This document shows, one piece after another, positions 55,018 through 63,859 of a stretch of DNA of 64,000 nt. Numbering within the stretch: position 1 is the stretch's first letter; every line of letters begins with the position of its first letter. Position numbers and translations under genes: made by a program. The notes under the pieces are model-generated. The model was given only the letters and a program-made list of their open reading frames with translations, did not search any database and was not told the origin of the DNA. Origin of the DNA: DATCHW01 sp963806045 (lineage in GTDB: Bacteria > Bacteroidota > Ignavibacteria > Tepidaquicellales > Tepidaquicellaceae); the NCBI GenBank assembly GCA_963806045.1, contig CAWDWP010000001.1:620001-684000 (forward strand), written 5' to 3'.

Positions 55018-55728
55018 ATGGAAGAAAAGAAATATTTGAGAATGACAAAGAATGAAAGGATTCAGCATTTCCTTTTACTTACTTCATTCATTACTCTTGT
55101 CATCACAGGTTTTGCTTTAAAATATCCTGAGGCATGGTGGGTGCGATGGTCTATTTCAATTATCGGACAGGGTGCATTTGAATTGAGGGGTGTTATTCAT
55201 CGTACAGCGGCAGTAATAATGGTTGCAGCATCTTTTTATCATCTCGGTTATGTAATATTTAATCCAAAAGGAAGAAAGTTAATAAAAGATTTCTGGTTTT
55301 ACAAACAGGATATTACGGATTTATTTGCATCATTAAAATATCTCATATCGGATTCTGCTCCTAAACCTAAATTCGGAAGATTCAGCTATATTGAAAAAGC
55401 GGAATACTGGGCTGTAGTTTGGGGAACAGTTGTAATGGGCGCGACCGGAACATTTTTATGGTTTGAAAATATATTTATGCCGGTTATTGGTATGAGCGGA
55501 ATGAATATTTCAACTGCTATCCATTGGTACGAAGCTATACTGGCATCTCTCGCAATATTAGTCTGGCATTTCTATTTTATATTTCTTAATCCCGACGTTG
55601 CTCCGATGAATAAAGCCTGGATTTCAGGTCAGCTCACCAGGGAACAAATGGAACATGAGCATCCGAGAGAACTTGAAGAACTGGAAAAATATAATACTGT
55701 AAAGGCTGAAACGGAGAAATCAATCTGA
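55018..55728 (+). CDS. Di-haem cytochrome b (FdnI/HydC-like), first of three
   Basis: 236 residues with four membrane helices. Likely haem ligands are His in RIQHFLLLTSF, HRTAAVIMVAASFYHLGY (two His), and AIHWYEAILASLAILVWHFYF (two His). The pattern is that of the formate-dehydrogenase gamma/Ni-hydrogenase b-type family, which carries two b haems and oxidises or reduces quinones. Located 34 bases after the 19-haem cytochrome and 86 before a paralogue. Its C-terminal NPDVAPMNKAWISGQL is shared by all three b proteins. Confidence 0.92.
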   Translation: MEEKKYLRMTKNERIQHFLLLTSFITLVITGFALKYPEAWWVRWSISIIGQGAFELRGVIHRTAAVIMVAASFYHLGYVIFNPKGRKLIKDFWFYKQDITDLFASLKYLISDSAPKPKFGRFSYIEKAEYWAVVWGTVVMGATGTFLWFENIFMPVIGMSGMNISTAIHWYEAILASLAILVWHFYFIFLNPDVAPMNKAWISGQLTREQMEHEHPRELEELEKYNTVKAETEKSI

Positions 55729-55814
55729 CGAAAAGTATTTTTAATACACCCGATAGTAAAAACGTTATTTTGAACAGAACCAAAATAACTGAATAATTTT
55801 TAATTTACATTTAT

Positions 55815-56522
55815 ATGAATAATAAGGAAGAACAGGTCATCCGCTTTAATCTCATTGAGAGAATTCAGCATATAATACTTTTCGTTACACTGATAGTACT
55901 TCTGATAACAGGCTTATCGCTCACTTATCACAACACCTGGCTTGGGAAATTCATAATCGGACTTGAAGGAGGAATGCAGAACAGGGGAAAGCTTCATATT
56001 TTCTTTGCCTTTGTTTTGGTTATATTAGCAGCCTTTCATTTATTTTATATAATATTTTCAGATAAAGGACATAGTGAAATTGCACATATTAAATACCGGA
56101 AAAAAGATTTCAGGGACATTGTTACGAGTTTTAAATACAACTTCAGACTGAGTAAGGAAAAACCTGAGTTTGCAAGGTATAACCTTATTCAGAAATTTCA
56201 ATATTGGGGTGTTGTTTTTGGATGCATGTTAATGATATTGACCGGAGTAATTCTTCTTCTGAAAGTTTGGGGAATCGGAATGGTTGTTCCCAAATGGCTC
56301 TGGGATATAACAAGCATAATACACAGTTATGAAGGTATGCTGATTTTTCTTGTATTATTTTTATGGCATATTTATGATGTTCATTTGTCTCCTGATGTTT
56401 TCCCGATGAATATGACCTGGCTGACAGGAAAAATAAGTAAGGCAAAACTAAAAGAAAATCATCCACTTGAGTATGAAAGGTGTTTTGGAGAAAAAGAAAA
56501 AACAAATGACAAACAGGTTTAA
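55815..56522 (+). CDS. Di-haem cytochrome b (FdnI/HydC-like), second of three
   Basis: 235 residues, four membrane helices. Ligand His are in RIQHIILFVTLIVLLITG, KLHIFFAFVLVILAAFHLFY and IIHSYEGMLIFLVLFLWHIYDVHL. It ends SPDVFPMNMTWLTGKIS, parallel to the first and third copies. The next gene is a 9-haem cytochrome, so this b protein is again paired with a multihaem c. About 25-30% identity to the others by eye; not an exact duplicate. Confidence 0.92.
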   Translation: MNNKEEQVIRFNLIERIQHIILFVTLIVLLITGLSLTYHNTWLGKFIIGLEGGMQNRGKLHIFFAFVLVILAAFHLFYIIFSDKGHSEIAHIKYRKKDFRDIVTSFKYNFRLSKEKPEFARYNLIQKFQYWGVVFGCMLMILTGVILLLKVWGIGMVVPKWLWDITSIIHSYEGMLIFLVLFLWHIYDVHLSPDVFPMNMTWLTGKISKAKLKENHPLEYERCFGEKEKTNDKQV

Positions 56523-56584
56523 AGTTTTTGTATTAAATTTAATTAGTTTAAATATTGAACATAGTATTTTTTATTATTTAATTA

Positions 56585-57671
56585 ATGTCAGGAAAAATCA
56601 GATTTAATATTATTTCGGTAATAATTTTGCTAATTATTTGTCTGGGTTATTCATTAATCCCGGCAGATTTATTTTCGCAAGCTCAAAACCAGAAATGCCT
56701 GATTTGTCACGGTAAAATCCGATTTCAAAGTTCAGCGCGACGACGGTTCAATATTTAAACTATTCGTAGATGAAAAAGCATTACAGAGTTCACCGCATTA
56801 TAATAATACCTGCCAGGATTGCCACACTGATATTATAGAAATCACAGCTTTAGGTCATAAAAAAGATGTTAAAAAGGTGCAGTGTACAAGGTGTCACTAT
56901 GATAATAATCAGGCAGGAGCACCTGAAACAGAAAAATATAAAGAGTTTCAGGAAAGTGTCCATCAGCAGGAATTACTGAAAGGAAATCCTAAAGCACCTG
57001 TCTGTCAGACGTGTCACGGAACTCATGATGTATTTATTAGGAGTTCCTTAAGCAAAATTGATCTAAAAAAGAAAATCATTAAAATTTGCGGGCAATGTCA
57101 TCTGGATATTTACACCGCTTATAAGACGAGCATACACGGAACTGCATTACTGGAAAAAAATAATCCTGACGTCCCTGCATGTACCGACTGCCACGGAGAA
57201 CACAAAATCAACAGACCCGAAGACCCTGCATCAAAAGTTTACAAAACAACAATATATAACACCTGCGGTAACTGCCACGCATCAGAAAAAATAGTTGAGA
57301 AGTATGGAATTAAAGCAGATAAATTCATGACCTATGAATCCAGTTATCACGGAATAGCAACTCAATTTGGTGAAAAAACAGCGGCGAATTGTGCGAGCTG
57401 CCATGGAGTTCACGACATTAAAGCACAGGATGATCCGGGTTCGACAATAAATCCTAATAATATTATAAAAACCTGCGGAAAATGTCATCCGGATGCAAAT
57501 GTCAATTATACTAAAGGTAAAATTCACATAAATTCCCATTCTGCAGATTCCGGATCTATATTCTACATCAACAATATTTTCAAATGGCTTACGATTGTAA
57601 CACTAACATTATTGGCAATACACGTTTTACTTGATCTGTTCAGAAAGTTAAAACAAAGAAAACACGTTTAA
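56585..57671 (+). CDS. Tail-anchored 9-haem cytochrome c, one frameshift near the start
   Basis: From ATG 56585 a signal/anchor (FNIISVIILLIICLGYSLIP) leads to CLICHGK, then the frame breaks at TAA. One base earlier, removing an A near 56718 (GTAAAATCCG) gives SDFKVQRDDGSIFKLFVDE and then TCQDCHTD and the rest. Repaired length is 361 residues with 9 CxxCH motifs. A C-terminal helix (IFKWLTIVTLTLLAIHVLLDLF) anchors it. It is a short paralogue of the 19-haem protein (YESSYHGIATQFG, TCGKCHPD). Between two cytochrome b genes; likely the c partner of the second b. Confidence 0.87.
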
Positions 57672-57675
57672 ATCA

Positions 57676-58677
57676 ATGGAAGACAATAACAAATTTCAGG
57701 ATAAAATCGAAGAAGAAGTCGAAAGACGGCTTAAGGAAAAACTTAATGAACTGGAATCTCAAATAAAACAGCAGGTAACAGAAGAATTCGAAGCAAAACA
57801 AAAAGAAGATTTACCGGAAGCTGGACGGGCAGAAACTATTGAAAAAAGTGAATCGAAAAAAGAAGTTACATTAGAAAAAAAAGAAGAAAATTTTTTCATA
57901 CGGTTTGGAGTAAACTTCCGTTTTCAGCACATAGTTCTTCTCACATCTACGGTCATGCTCATACTGACAGGTGTTCCGTTAAAGTTTCCGAAAAATGGAT
58001 TATCTCAGTTTATTTTTGCTGGTTTTGGAGGTGCCGCCGGTGCCCGCAGTGTCCATCATTTTTTCGCACTTGGATTAATTTTCATAGGAATCTATCACTT
58101 GTTTTACACATTCTGGGCAAAGCAGGGGAGGAAAGATTTCTTCGCGCTTCTTCCAAACTTTAAAGATATCAAAGATGTAATAAATCAGATAAAATATTAT
58201 TTAGGTTTCAGAAAAGAAAAAGTAAAATACGGAAGATTCAGTTATGTTGAAAAATTTGACTACTGGGCTGTTTACTGGGGCTTAATAATGATGATAGGAA
58301 CCGGAGTAATAATGTGGTTTTTCTCAGGGAAATTTGACCCTGTGATTTTCGGAGAAATCAATCTGTCATTCGGTCCTGCTTTAATAACAAAAACTGTTTA
58401 TGATATTGCAAGAGCGATGCACAGCGATGAAGCTCTGCTTGCTACACTTGTTATAATTGGATGGCATTTTTATAATGTACACCTGAATCCTCATAAATTT
58501 CCCATGAGTAAAGTCTGGTTAAACGGAAAAGTTTCTGAAAAGGAAATGATAGAAGAACATCCGCTTGAATATGAAAAAATAATGAGGAAAAGAAAAGAAA
58601 AAGAATTACTTGAAAAAGAATTAGCAGAAAAAGAATCCAAAGAAAAGGAATCATCCTTAAAAGAGAATGAAAATTAA
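57676..58677 (+). CDS. Di-haem cytochrome b with charged coiled-coil ends, third of three
   Basis: 333 residues. The N-terminal 70 residues are a cytoplasmic Lys/Glu coiled coil (DKIEEEVERRLKEKLNELES) absent from the other two b proteins. A four-helix b domain follows with RFQHIVLLTS, SVHHFFALGLIFIGIYHLFY and AMHSDEALLATLVIIGWHFY as His-bearing helices. The end has a second charged stretch (RKEKELLEKELAEKESKEKE). The coiled coil may organise the complex in the membrane or join a cytosolic partner. Its stop overlaps the 20-haem cytochrome start by 11 bases. Confidence 0.92.
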   Translation: MEDNNKFQDKIEEEVERRLKEKLNELESQIKQQVTEEFEAKQKEDLPEAGRAETIEKSESKKEVTLEKKEENFFIRFGVNFRFQHIVLLTSTVMLILTGVPLKFPKNGLSQFIFAGFGGAAGARSVHHFFALGLIFIGIYHLFYTFWAKQGRKDFFALLPNFKDIKDVINQIKYYLGFRKEKVKYGRFSYVEKFDYWAVYWGLIMMIGTGVIMWFFSGKFDPVIFGEINLSFGPALITKTVYDIARAMHSDEALLATLVIIGWHFYNVHLNPHKFPMSKVWLNGKVSEKEMIEEHPLEYEKIMRKRKEKELLEKELAEKESKEKESSLKENEN

Positions 58678-60799
58678 TTACAGAGAATTTTTCAAGAAGA
58701 TATTCAGAGGGATTAAAAACAACCGCCATCCGATACTCGGATTAGCGGGAATTTTCATAGTTATACTTATAATAATAAACGGAATTTATTATTTTGTATC
58801 GGCATATTCTCCGGGATGTAATGCCTGTCATTTCATGAAACCGTATTATGAGCAATCAAAAAATTCCGTTCATAAAGATATTTCCTGCGTGACCTGTCAC
58901 CCCGGAAGACGTTTACTGACTGCTCCTTATCTTCTGAGATATATTGCCGGTTCCTATAACCCGCGACCCCGTGCAGAAGTAGATGACCATATTTGTCTGG
59001 ATTGTCATAAAGAGCAAAATCTGAAAACGAGAACAGTATTCGAAATGAATATTTCTTTTAGTCATTCGGAACATCTGGGTGATTTAAGACGAGGTAAGAA
59101 GCTTCGCTGTACCAGCTGCCACGCACGTGGAGAAGAGCAGCATTTTGTTGTCAATAAGAATGTATGTTTCACCTGTCATTTCAAGGGTGCGGAAAGAGGG
59201 CATTCAGTAACTAATTGCAACGTTTGTCACGGAATTCCGAAAAAAATTGTAGATCACGGGGGATTTCAATTTAATCATGATTCATATCTTAAAATAGGAG
59301 TTGACTGTTCGCAGTGCCATCTTGATGTCACAAAAGGTAATGCGGAAGTAGAGAAAAAAGTATGTTATAAATGTCATGTAGAACGCATTGAAAGCTTTTC
59401 TGATGTTGATAAAGTTCATAATATACATATAACGAAAAATGGAGTTGACTGCGAGGAATGTCATAATTCAATTCAGCATGGAAAGATAAAAATGATAAGC
59501 TTGCTTGAAGCTAATTGTGAAAACTGTCATCAGCTTAAACATTCGCCTCAGCGGGAGATGTATATCGGAAGTGAAGGAAGAGGTGTTGAGAGTGTTCCAA
59601 GCAGAATGTTCGCTGCTCAGGTATCCTGCGAGGGGTGCCATTTAGACCTGAATAAGGACGGCAAGAGTGATTTAAATGAAAAAAGACAGGCTTGTGTTAA
59701 ATGCCATGGACAGGGTTATGACCTTATGCTGGATAAATGGATAAGCGAGTTTAATGATGCAGTTAACAAGATAAATCCGGACCTTGAATATGCAAAGAAT
59801 CTTGTTGAGTCCGCCGGAAATCAGGGTAAGAATATTGATGCTGAAAAAACATATCTGACCGATGCCGAAAATAATTTTAAACTGGTAAAAGAAGGAAAAG
59901 GTGTTCACAATGTAGATTTTGCTCTCAAGCTTTTAGAAAATGTTGCTAAAAATATTGAAGGTATTACGAGCCGGCTTGGAAATTCAGGCCATAAGGTAAA
60001 CAGGCCGAAGCTCTTAACAGATGAAAGTGAATTCTGTAACATGTGTCATTTTGCTATTCCGCCCAAGAGTGTTCAGAAATTCAATGATACTGAATTCCCG
60101 CATCAGATACATATGAAAATATCCACCTGCACTAAATGTCATTCTAAAACAGAACATAAAAAAATAACCGCAACTCAGGATGTTTGTGAATCCTGCCACA
60201 AATATTTCAAGAAAATTCCTGAAACAATTAAATTCGGGCAAATAAAATTTCCGCATTCACTTCATAGTAATACAAAAAACATTGAATGTACGAAATGCCA
60301 TGCTTCAACAGATTTCTCAAAAGTTTCAATTAAAAAGGAAGCTTGCACAAGCTGCCACCATAAAGGCAAGGATATAGTGAAGGATTGTATAAAATGTCAT
60401 CCTTTACAGCATAGCACTTATAATGGTAATATTGGTTCTAAAAAATTCGATCAGGATATTATGAAATCAGGCGGGGTGGATTGTGACGGTTGTCATATGT
60501 CTTCCGGTAATACAGTCGTGAGAATTAAGCAGAATGCCTGCGGAGATTGTCATGACGCTTCTTATCAGTCTATGCTGACTGAATGGAAAAATGATATTAT
60601 GACTAAAGTTAAAACTCTCTCTTCTCTTGCAACTTCTGCAAAGAAACAGAGTCTTGATGATGAAAACAAAACAAAGCTGGAATGGGCAAAGAAAATCATA
60701 TCTGCTATCCAATCGGACGGCAGTAAGGGTATTCATAATTATATGATTTTCAGTGACCTGCTCGAAAAATCAATAAAAGAATTAAACAAGCAAAAATAA
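58667..60799 (+). CDS. NapC/NrfH-like anchored 20-haem cytochrome c
   Basis: 710 residues. A membrane helix (about 23-46) and the following CNACHFMKPYYEQSKNSVH, CVTCHPG resemble the NapC/NrfH quinol-dehydrogenase start. There are 20 CxxCH motifs. Two modules repeat: each ends in a haem block, a haem-free helical segment (KWISEFNDAVNKINPDLEYA... GVHNVDFALKLL at about 360-435; EWKNDIMTKVKTLSS... GIHNYMIFSDLL at the end). The helical segment recalls the C-terminal part of NrfA-type enzymes, but no catalytic Lys-haem (CxxCK) exists. Tandem paralogue of the next gene. No terminal reductase activity is proven. Confidence 0.9.
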   Translation: MKINYREFFKKIFRGIKNNRHPILGLAGIFIVILIIINGIYYFVSAYSPGCNACHFMKPYYEQSKNSVHKDISCVTCHPGRRLLTAPYLLRYIAGSYNPRPRAEVDDHICLDCHKEQNLKTRTVFEMNISFSHSEHLGDLRRGKKLRCTSCHARGEEQHFVVNKNVCFTCHFKGAERGHSVTNCNVCHGIPKKIVDHGGFQFNHDSYLKIGVDCSQCHLDVTKGNAEVEKKVCYKCHVERIESFSDVDKVHNIHITKNGVDCEECHNSIQHGKIKMISLLEANCENCHQLKHSPQREMYIGSEGRGVESVPSRMFAAQVSCEGCHLDLNKDGKSDLNEKRQACVKCHGQGYDLMLDKWISEFNDAVNKINPDLEYAKNLVESAGNQGKNIDAEKTYLTDAENNFKLVKEGKGVHNVDFALKLLENVAKNIEGITSRLGNSGHKVNRPKLLTDESEFCNMCHFAIPPKSVQKFNDTEFPHQIHMKISTCTKCHSKTEHKKITATQDVCESCHKYFKKIPETIKFGQIKFPHSLHSNTKNIECTKCHASTDFSKVSIKKEACTSCHHKGKDIVKDCIKCHPLQHSTYNGNIGSKKFDQDIMKSGGVDCDGCHMSSGNTVVRIKQNACGDCHDASYQSMLTEWKNDIMTKVKTLSSLATSAKKQSLDDENKTKLEWAKKIISAIQSDGSKGIHNYMIFSDLLEKSIKELNKQK

Positions 60800-60855
60800 G
60801 GTGAAAAATACATCAGATTTATTTATTATGTACAAATTTCAATTTAATTTCGTTC

Positions 60856-62880
60856 ATGGGAAATAAAGTTAAAAAAGAAAAAAAATTTTTCAAAAAGGTC
60901 AGAGGTTTCAAAAGATTTTTACTTTTTTTTGGAATTAATGTTTTTTTAGTACTCGTAATTCTGACTATTTCTGCAGAAATAACATCACGTCCGGCATTTT
61001 GTCCGACCTGTCACTATATGGAAACATTTTATCAGAGCTGGCGGACATCTGCACACAATAAAGTAGATTGTGTTGAATGCCATTTTGAACCCGGTATTTC
61101 GGGAACAGTTCGCGGAAAGCTTAATGGACTCGTGCAGATTGTAAATTATTTATCTCTTTCTTATAAAAAACGCAAACCATGGGCTGATATACCTGATAAT
61201 ACTTGTGCACGTTCCGGGTGCCATGAAAAACAGGCTCTACAGGATACTACCTATGGATTTAAAGGCATAGCTTTTAATCACAAACATCATCTTCAGGAGT
61301 TGAGGCGGGGAAAAACACTGAAGTGTATTAGTTGCCATTCGCAGATTGTTCAGGGTACACATATGGAGGTCACTCCATCGACATGCTTCAATTGTCACTT
61401 TAAAAAATCGGATGATCCTGAACATAAATATGATAAACTAACGGAATGCACAAAATGCCATGACTGGAAAAGCAAAACCAAAGAGGATATGGCGAAATAC
61501 AGGTATGACCATAGCCTTGTTGTACAAAATGATATTCCCTGTACAAGTTGCCACACTAATACGATAGTAGGAAATGGAGAAGTTGCCAGGGAAAGATGTT
61601 TCCAATGTCATTTTGAACAGGAAAGACTTGATAAAATTAACGATATAAATTTTATGCACACGACACATATTACAAAGCATTCAATGAAATGCTTTATGTG
61701 TCACAGTACAATCGAACATAAGATACAAAAGATTGACCCTAGTCAACCCCCTGACTGCATAAGCTGTCACGGCAGCGCCCACTCATCCCAGGTAAGTTTA
61801 TTTACAGGTGAAAACGGTTTTGATGTTGAAAAGACACCAAGTGTAATGTTTTTAAACGGAATAAACTGCAAAGGTTGTCACATATTTCACGAGACTACTT
61901 CTAAAGATGTTGCAATAACGAAAGCAGGGAAAAAGTCTTGTGAAAAATGTCATGGTTCAGGTTATGATAAATTAATCACTCAATGGCAGACCGCTACGGA
62001 AAAAAGGTTAGCATTAATTAATTCTATTTATCATACTGTTAAAGCTCAGGTAGATAATTCAAAAAATGCAAATGTTAATAATGCAAAAACACTTCTTGAT
62101 AATGCTTATCACAATATTAAAATAGTTGAAGTCGGAAAAAGTGTTCATAATATTTCGTTTGCGGATAAACTTCTCGTTGCAAGTTATAATATAATGGTTA
62201 AAGCACTCGTTGAAATTAATTCACCCGTTAAATTACCGGAATTTAAATCAGGTTCGGAATTTATTCCAAATGAATGTTATAGCTGCCATGCCGGAATTCA
62301 GGAAATTAACAAAAATATTTATGGTCTGAGCTTCTCTCATAACATGCATATTGTGAAGCAGAAAGTACCGTGTGATAAATGTCATTCAAATGCTGAAAAA
62401 CACGGAGAATTAATTCTTACAAAACAAAATTGTAATAACTGTCATCATTCACAGAACAAGGGAAATGAGTCTTGTGAGAAATGTCACAGTTTCCAGACAT
62501 CTGTTTATAATGGTAACTTTATGAATAAGAACCAGCCGGATTTTATGAAACAAGCGAACGTCGGATGCGTTGATTGCCACGTTTCGGGAAACAGTGTGGT
62601 AAAACCGGATGGAAAGATTTGCGCTAAATGCCATAAACCTGATTATGAATCTCAGGCACTTGATTGGAAAAAAGATATAAACGGGCTCACAAAAGAGGTC
62701 GAAACCCTGCTTGCATCGGTTAAAACATCGAATCTGACAGATGAGCAAAAAACCCTGTTAAATGAAACAAAGAAGTTCATTTCTCAGTTAAATACATATC
62801 CGAGCATATATGTGCACAATTATGATATGCTTAGCACTATACTTTCGGATTATAAAAAGAAATTGAAAGATATAAAATAA
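60856..62880 (+). CDS. NapC/NrfH-like anchored 18-haem cytochrome c, tandem paralogue
   Basis: 674 residues. A basic N-terminus (NKVKKEKKFFKKVRGFKR) and a membrane helix (about 21-42) precede CPTCHYMETFYQSWRTSAH and CVECHFEPG, as in the 20-haem protein. Seventeen CxxCH motifs and one CX4CH (CARSGCH, residues 117-123) replace the paralogue's CLDCH at the same point. Shared anchors are LRRGKTLKCISCHS, STCFNCHF and the two helical GVHN-like segments (KSVHNISFADKLL; IYVHNYDMLSTIL). The two proteins are the product of a gene duplication and may form stacked partners. Confidence 0.9.
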   Translation: MGNKVKKEKKFFKKVRGFKRFLLFFGINVFLVLVILTISAEITSRPAFCPTCHYMETFYQSWRTSAHNKVDCVECHFEPGISGTVRGKLNGLVQIVNYLSLSYKKRKPWADIPDNTCARSGCHEKQALQDTTYGFKGIAFNHKHHLQELRRGKTLKCISCHSQIVQGTHMEVTPSTCFNCHFKKSDDPEHKYDKLTECTKCHDWKSKTKEDMAKYRYDHSLVVQNDIPCTSCHTNTIVGNGEVARERCFQCHFEQERLDKINDINFMHTTHITKHSMKCFMCHSTIEHKIQKIDPSQPPDCISCHGSAHSSQVSLFTGENGFDVEKTPSVMFLNGINCKGCHIFHETTSKDVAITKAGKKSCEKCHGSGYDKLITQWQTATEKRLALINSIYHTVKAQVDNSKNANVNNAKTLLDNAYHNIKIVEVGKSVHNISFADKLLVASYNIMVKALVEINSPVKLPEFKSGSEFIPNECYSCHAGIQEINKNIYGLSFSHNMHIVKQKVPCDKCHSNAEKHGELILTKQNCNNCHHSQNKGNESCEKCHSFQTSVYNGNFMNKNQPDFMKQANVGCVDCHVSGNSVVKPDGKICAKCHKPDYESQALDWKKDINGLTKEVETLLASVKTSNLTDEQKTLLNETKKFISQLNTYPSIYVHNYDMLSTILSDYKKKLKDIK

Positions 62881-63007
62881 CGTTCTTTAAATAAATATAG
62901 CTTAAGATTTTAATATAATGTGTAAAATATTGCTTTAAATTTTATAATATATTAATTATCTTTAAAAAATTTTTTAAATTATTTTTTCTAAACTTAAAAT
63001 CAAAATT

Positions 63008-63574
63008 ATGAAGGTAAAAGTTTTTATAATTCCTGTAATAATTCTTTTTGCGGCAGTTCTTTTTCTGTCACTCGTGCAGGATAACTATTCAAAGAGTTAT
63101 GGTGCCGGTAAGTATGTAGGAGTTGACGGATGTACAAAAGCCTGCCACAAATCGGATGCAGCGGGCAAACAGCTTGATATATGGAAAGGCTCAAAGCACT
63201 CTCAGGCATACAACAGCCTTGCTACACCTGATGCAGATAAAATTGCAAAAGATAAAGGATTTTCAACAGCTGCGGTTGAAACACCTGCCTGTTTAAAATG
63301 CCACGTATTAGGTAAAGATATAGACCCTGCAGAATTAACTGACGGGTTTAAAAAAGAAGATGGTGTCCAGTGTGAAACCTGCCATGGAGCCGGTTCCGAG
63401 TATAAATCTCTTTCCATTATGAAAGACAAACAAAAAGCCATTGAAAACGGTTTGATGGTGCCTGAAAGTAATGAAAAATTCTGCACGCAATGTCATAATG
63501 CAGATAGTCCGACATTCAAGGGCTTCAATTATGATGAAATGTGGGCGAAGATTAGCCATAAAAAACCTGCATAA
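63008..63574 (+). CDS. Small tetrahaem cytochrome c (c554-like)
   Basis: 188 residues. A signal peptide (KVFIIPVIILFAAVLFLSLV) and a mature protein with four haem motifs: one CX3CH (CTKACH, residues 42-47), CLKCH, CETCH and CTQCH. The start KYVGVDGCTKACHKSDAAGKQLD, then WKGSKHSQAYNSL, belongs to the cytochrome c554 family, whose members carry electrons between periplasmic partners. It is the most soluble member here and a good candidate for a shuttle from the membrane conduit. A strong hairpin follows its stop. Confidence 0.9.
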   Translation: MKVKVFIIPVIILFAAVLFLSLVQDNYSKSYGAGKYVGVDGCTKACHKSDAAGKQLDIWKGSKHSQAYNSLATPDADKIAKDKGFSTAAVETPACLKCHVLGKDIDPAELTDGFKKEDGVQCETCHGAGSEYKSLSIMKDKQKAIENGLMVPESNEKFCTQCHNADSPTFKGFNYDEMWAKISHKKPA

Positions 63575-63609
63575 GGTAACATTTTCAATATAAGTTCTTT
63601 AATTTTTCC

Positions 63610-63642
63610 GGATTGATTCCTGTGTAAAACAGGAATCAATCC
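63610..63642. terminator. Strong hairpin after the cytochrome cluster
   Basis: GGATTGATTCCTG and CAGGAATCAATCC form a perfect 13-bp stem around TGTAAAA, 35 bases after the tetrahaem cytochrome stop. A T-run is present before it on the left (TTTTT) but not clearly on the right, so it would end leftward transcripts best; on the plus strand it may only weakly terminate or stabilise mRNA. Confidence 0.55.
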
Positions 63643-63728
63643 ATATTAAGTATAAGGGCAAGTTTTAGTTAGAATGGTTATAGGTGTTTAAATTTACTTT
63701 ACAATGTGTGTTTGTAATAAGGAGGCTT

Positions 63729-63761
63729 ATGTTAAAGATTTTTTTGCTGCTAAAAATCTAA
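63729..63761 (+). CDS. Possible 10-residue leader peptide
   Basis: ATG-TTA-AAG... reads MLKIFLLLKI and stops at TAA, with an ideal Shine-Dalgarno (AAGGAGG) five bases upstream. The fit is far better than for most genes in this window. It could be a true small leader before the exported protein, or the start of a gene damaged by a frameshift; nothing convincing continues in another frame. Confidence 0.35.
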   Translation: MLKIFLLLKI

Positions 63762-63859
63762 ACAACTTGAATCGTTCAAATCTGTAACTGCCCGGGAGTT
63801 CTTAAAATATATAGAAATACCTTTTTCAAACTTAATTAAGTCTAAAAGGAAAACTGCCT

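Noticed and set aside
58667..62880. Cytochrome c nitrite reductase (NrfA) activity for the 20- and 18-haem proteins
   Set aside because: Neither has the CxxCK or similar catalytic haem motif; the likeness is limited to helical tails and an NrfH-like start.
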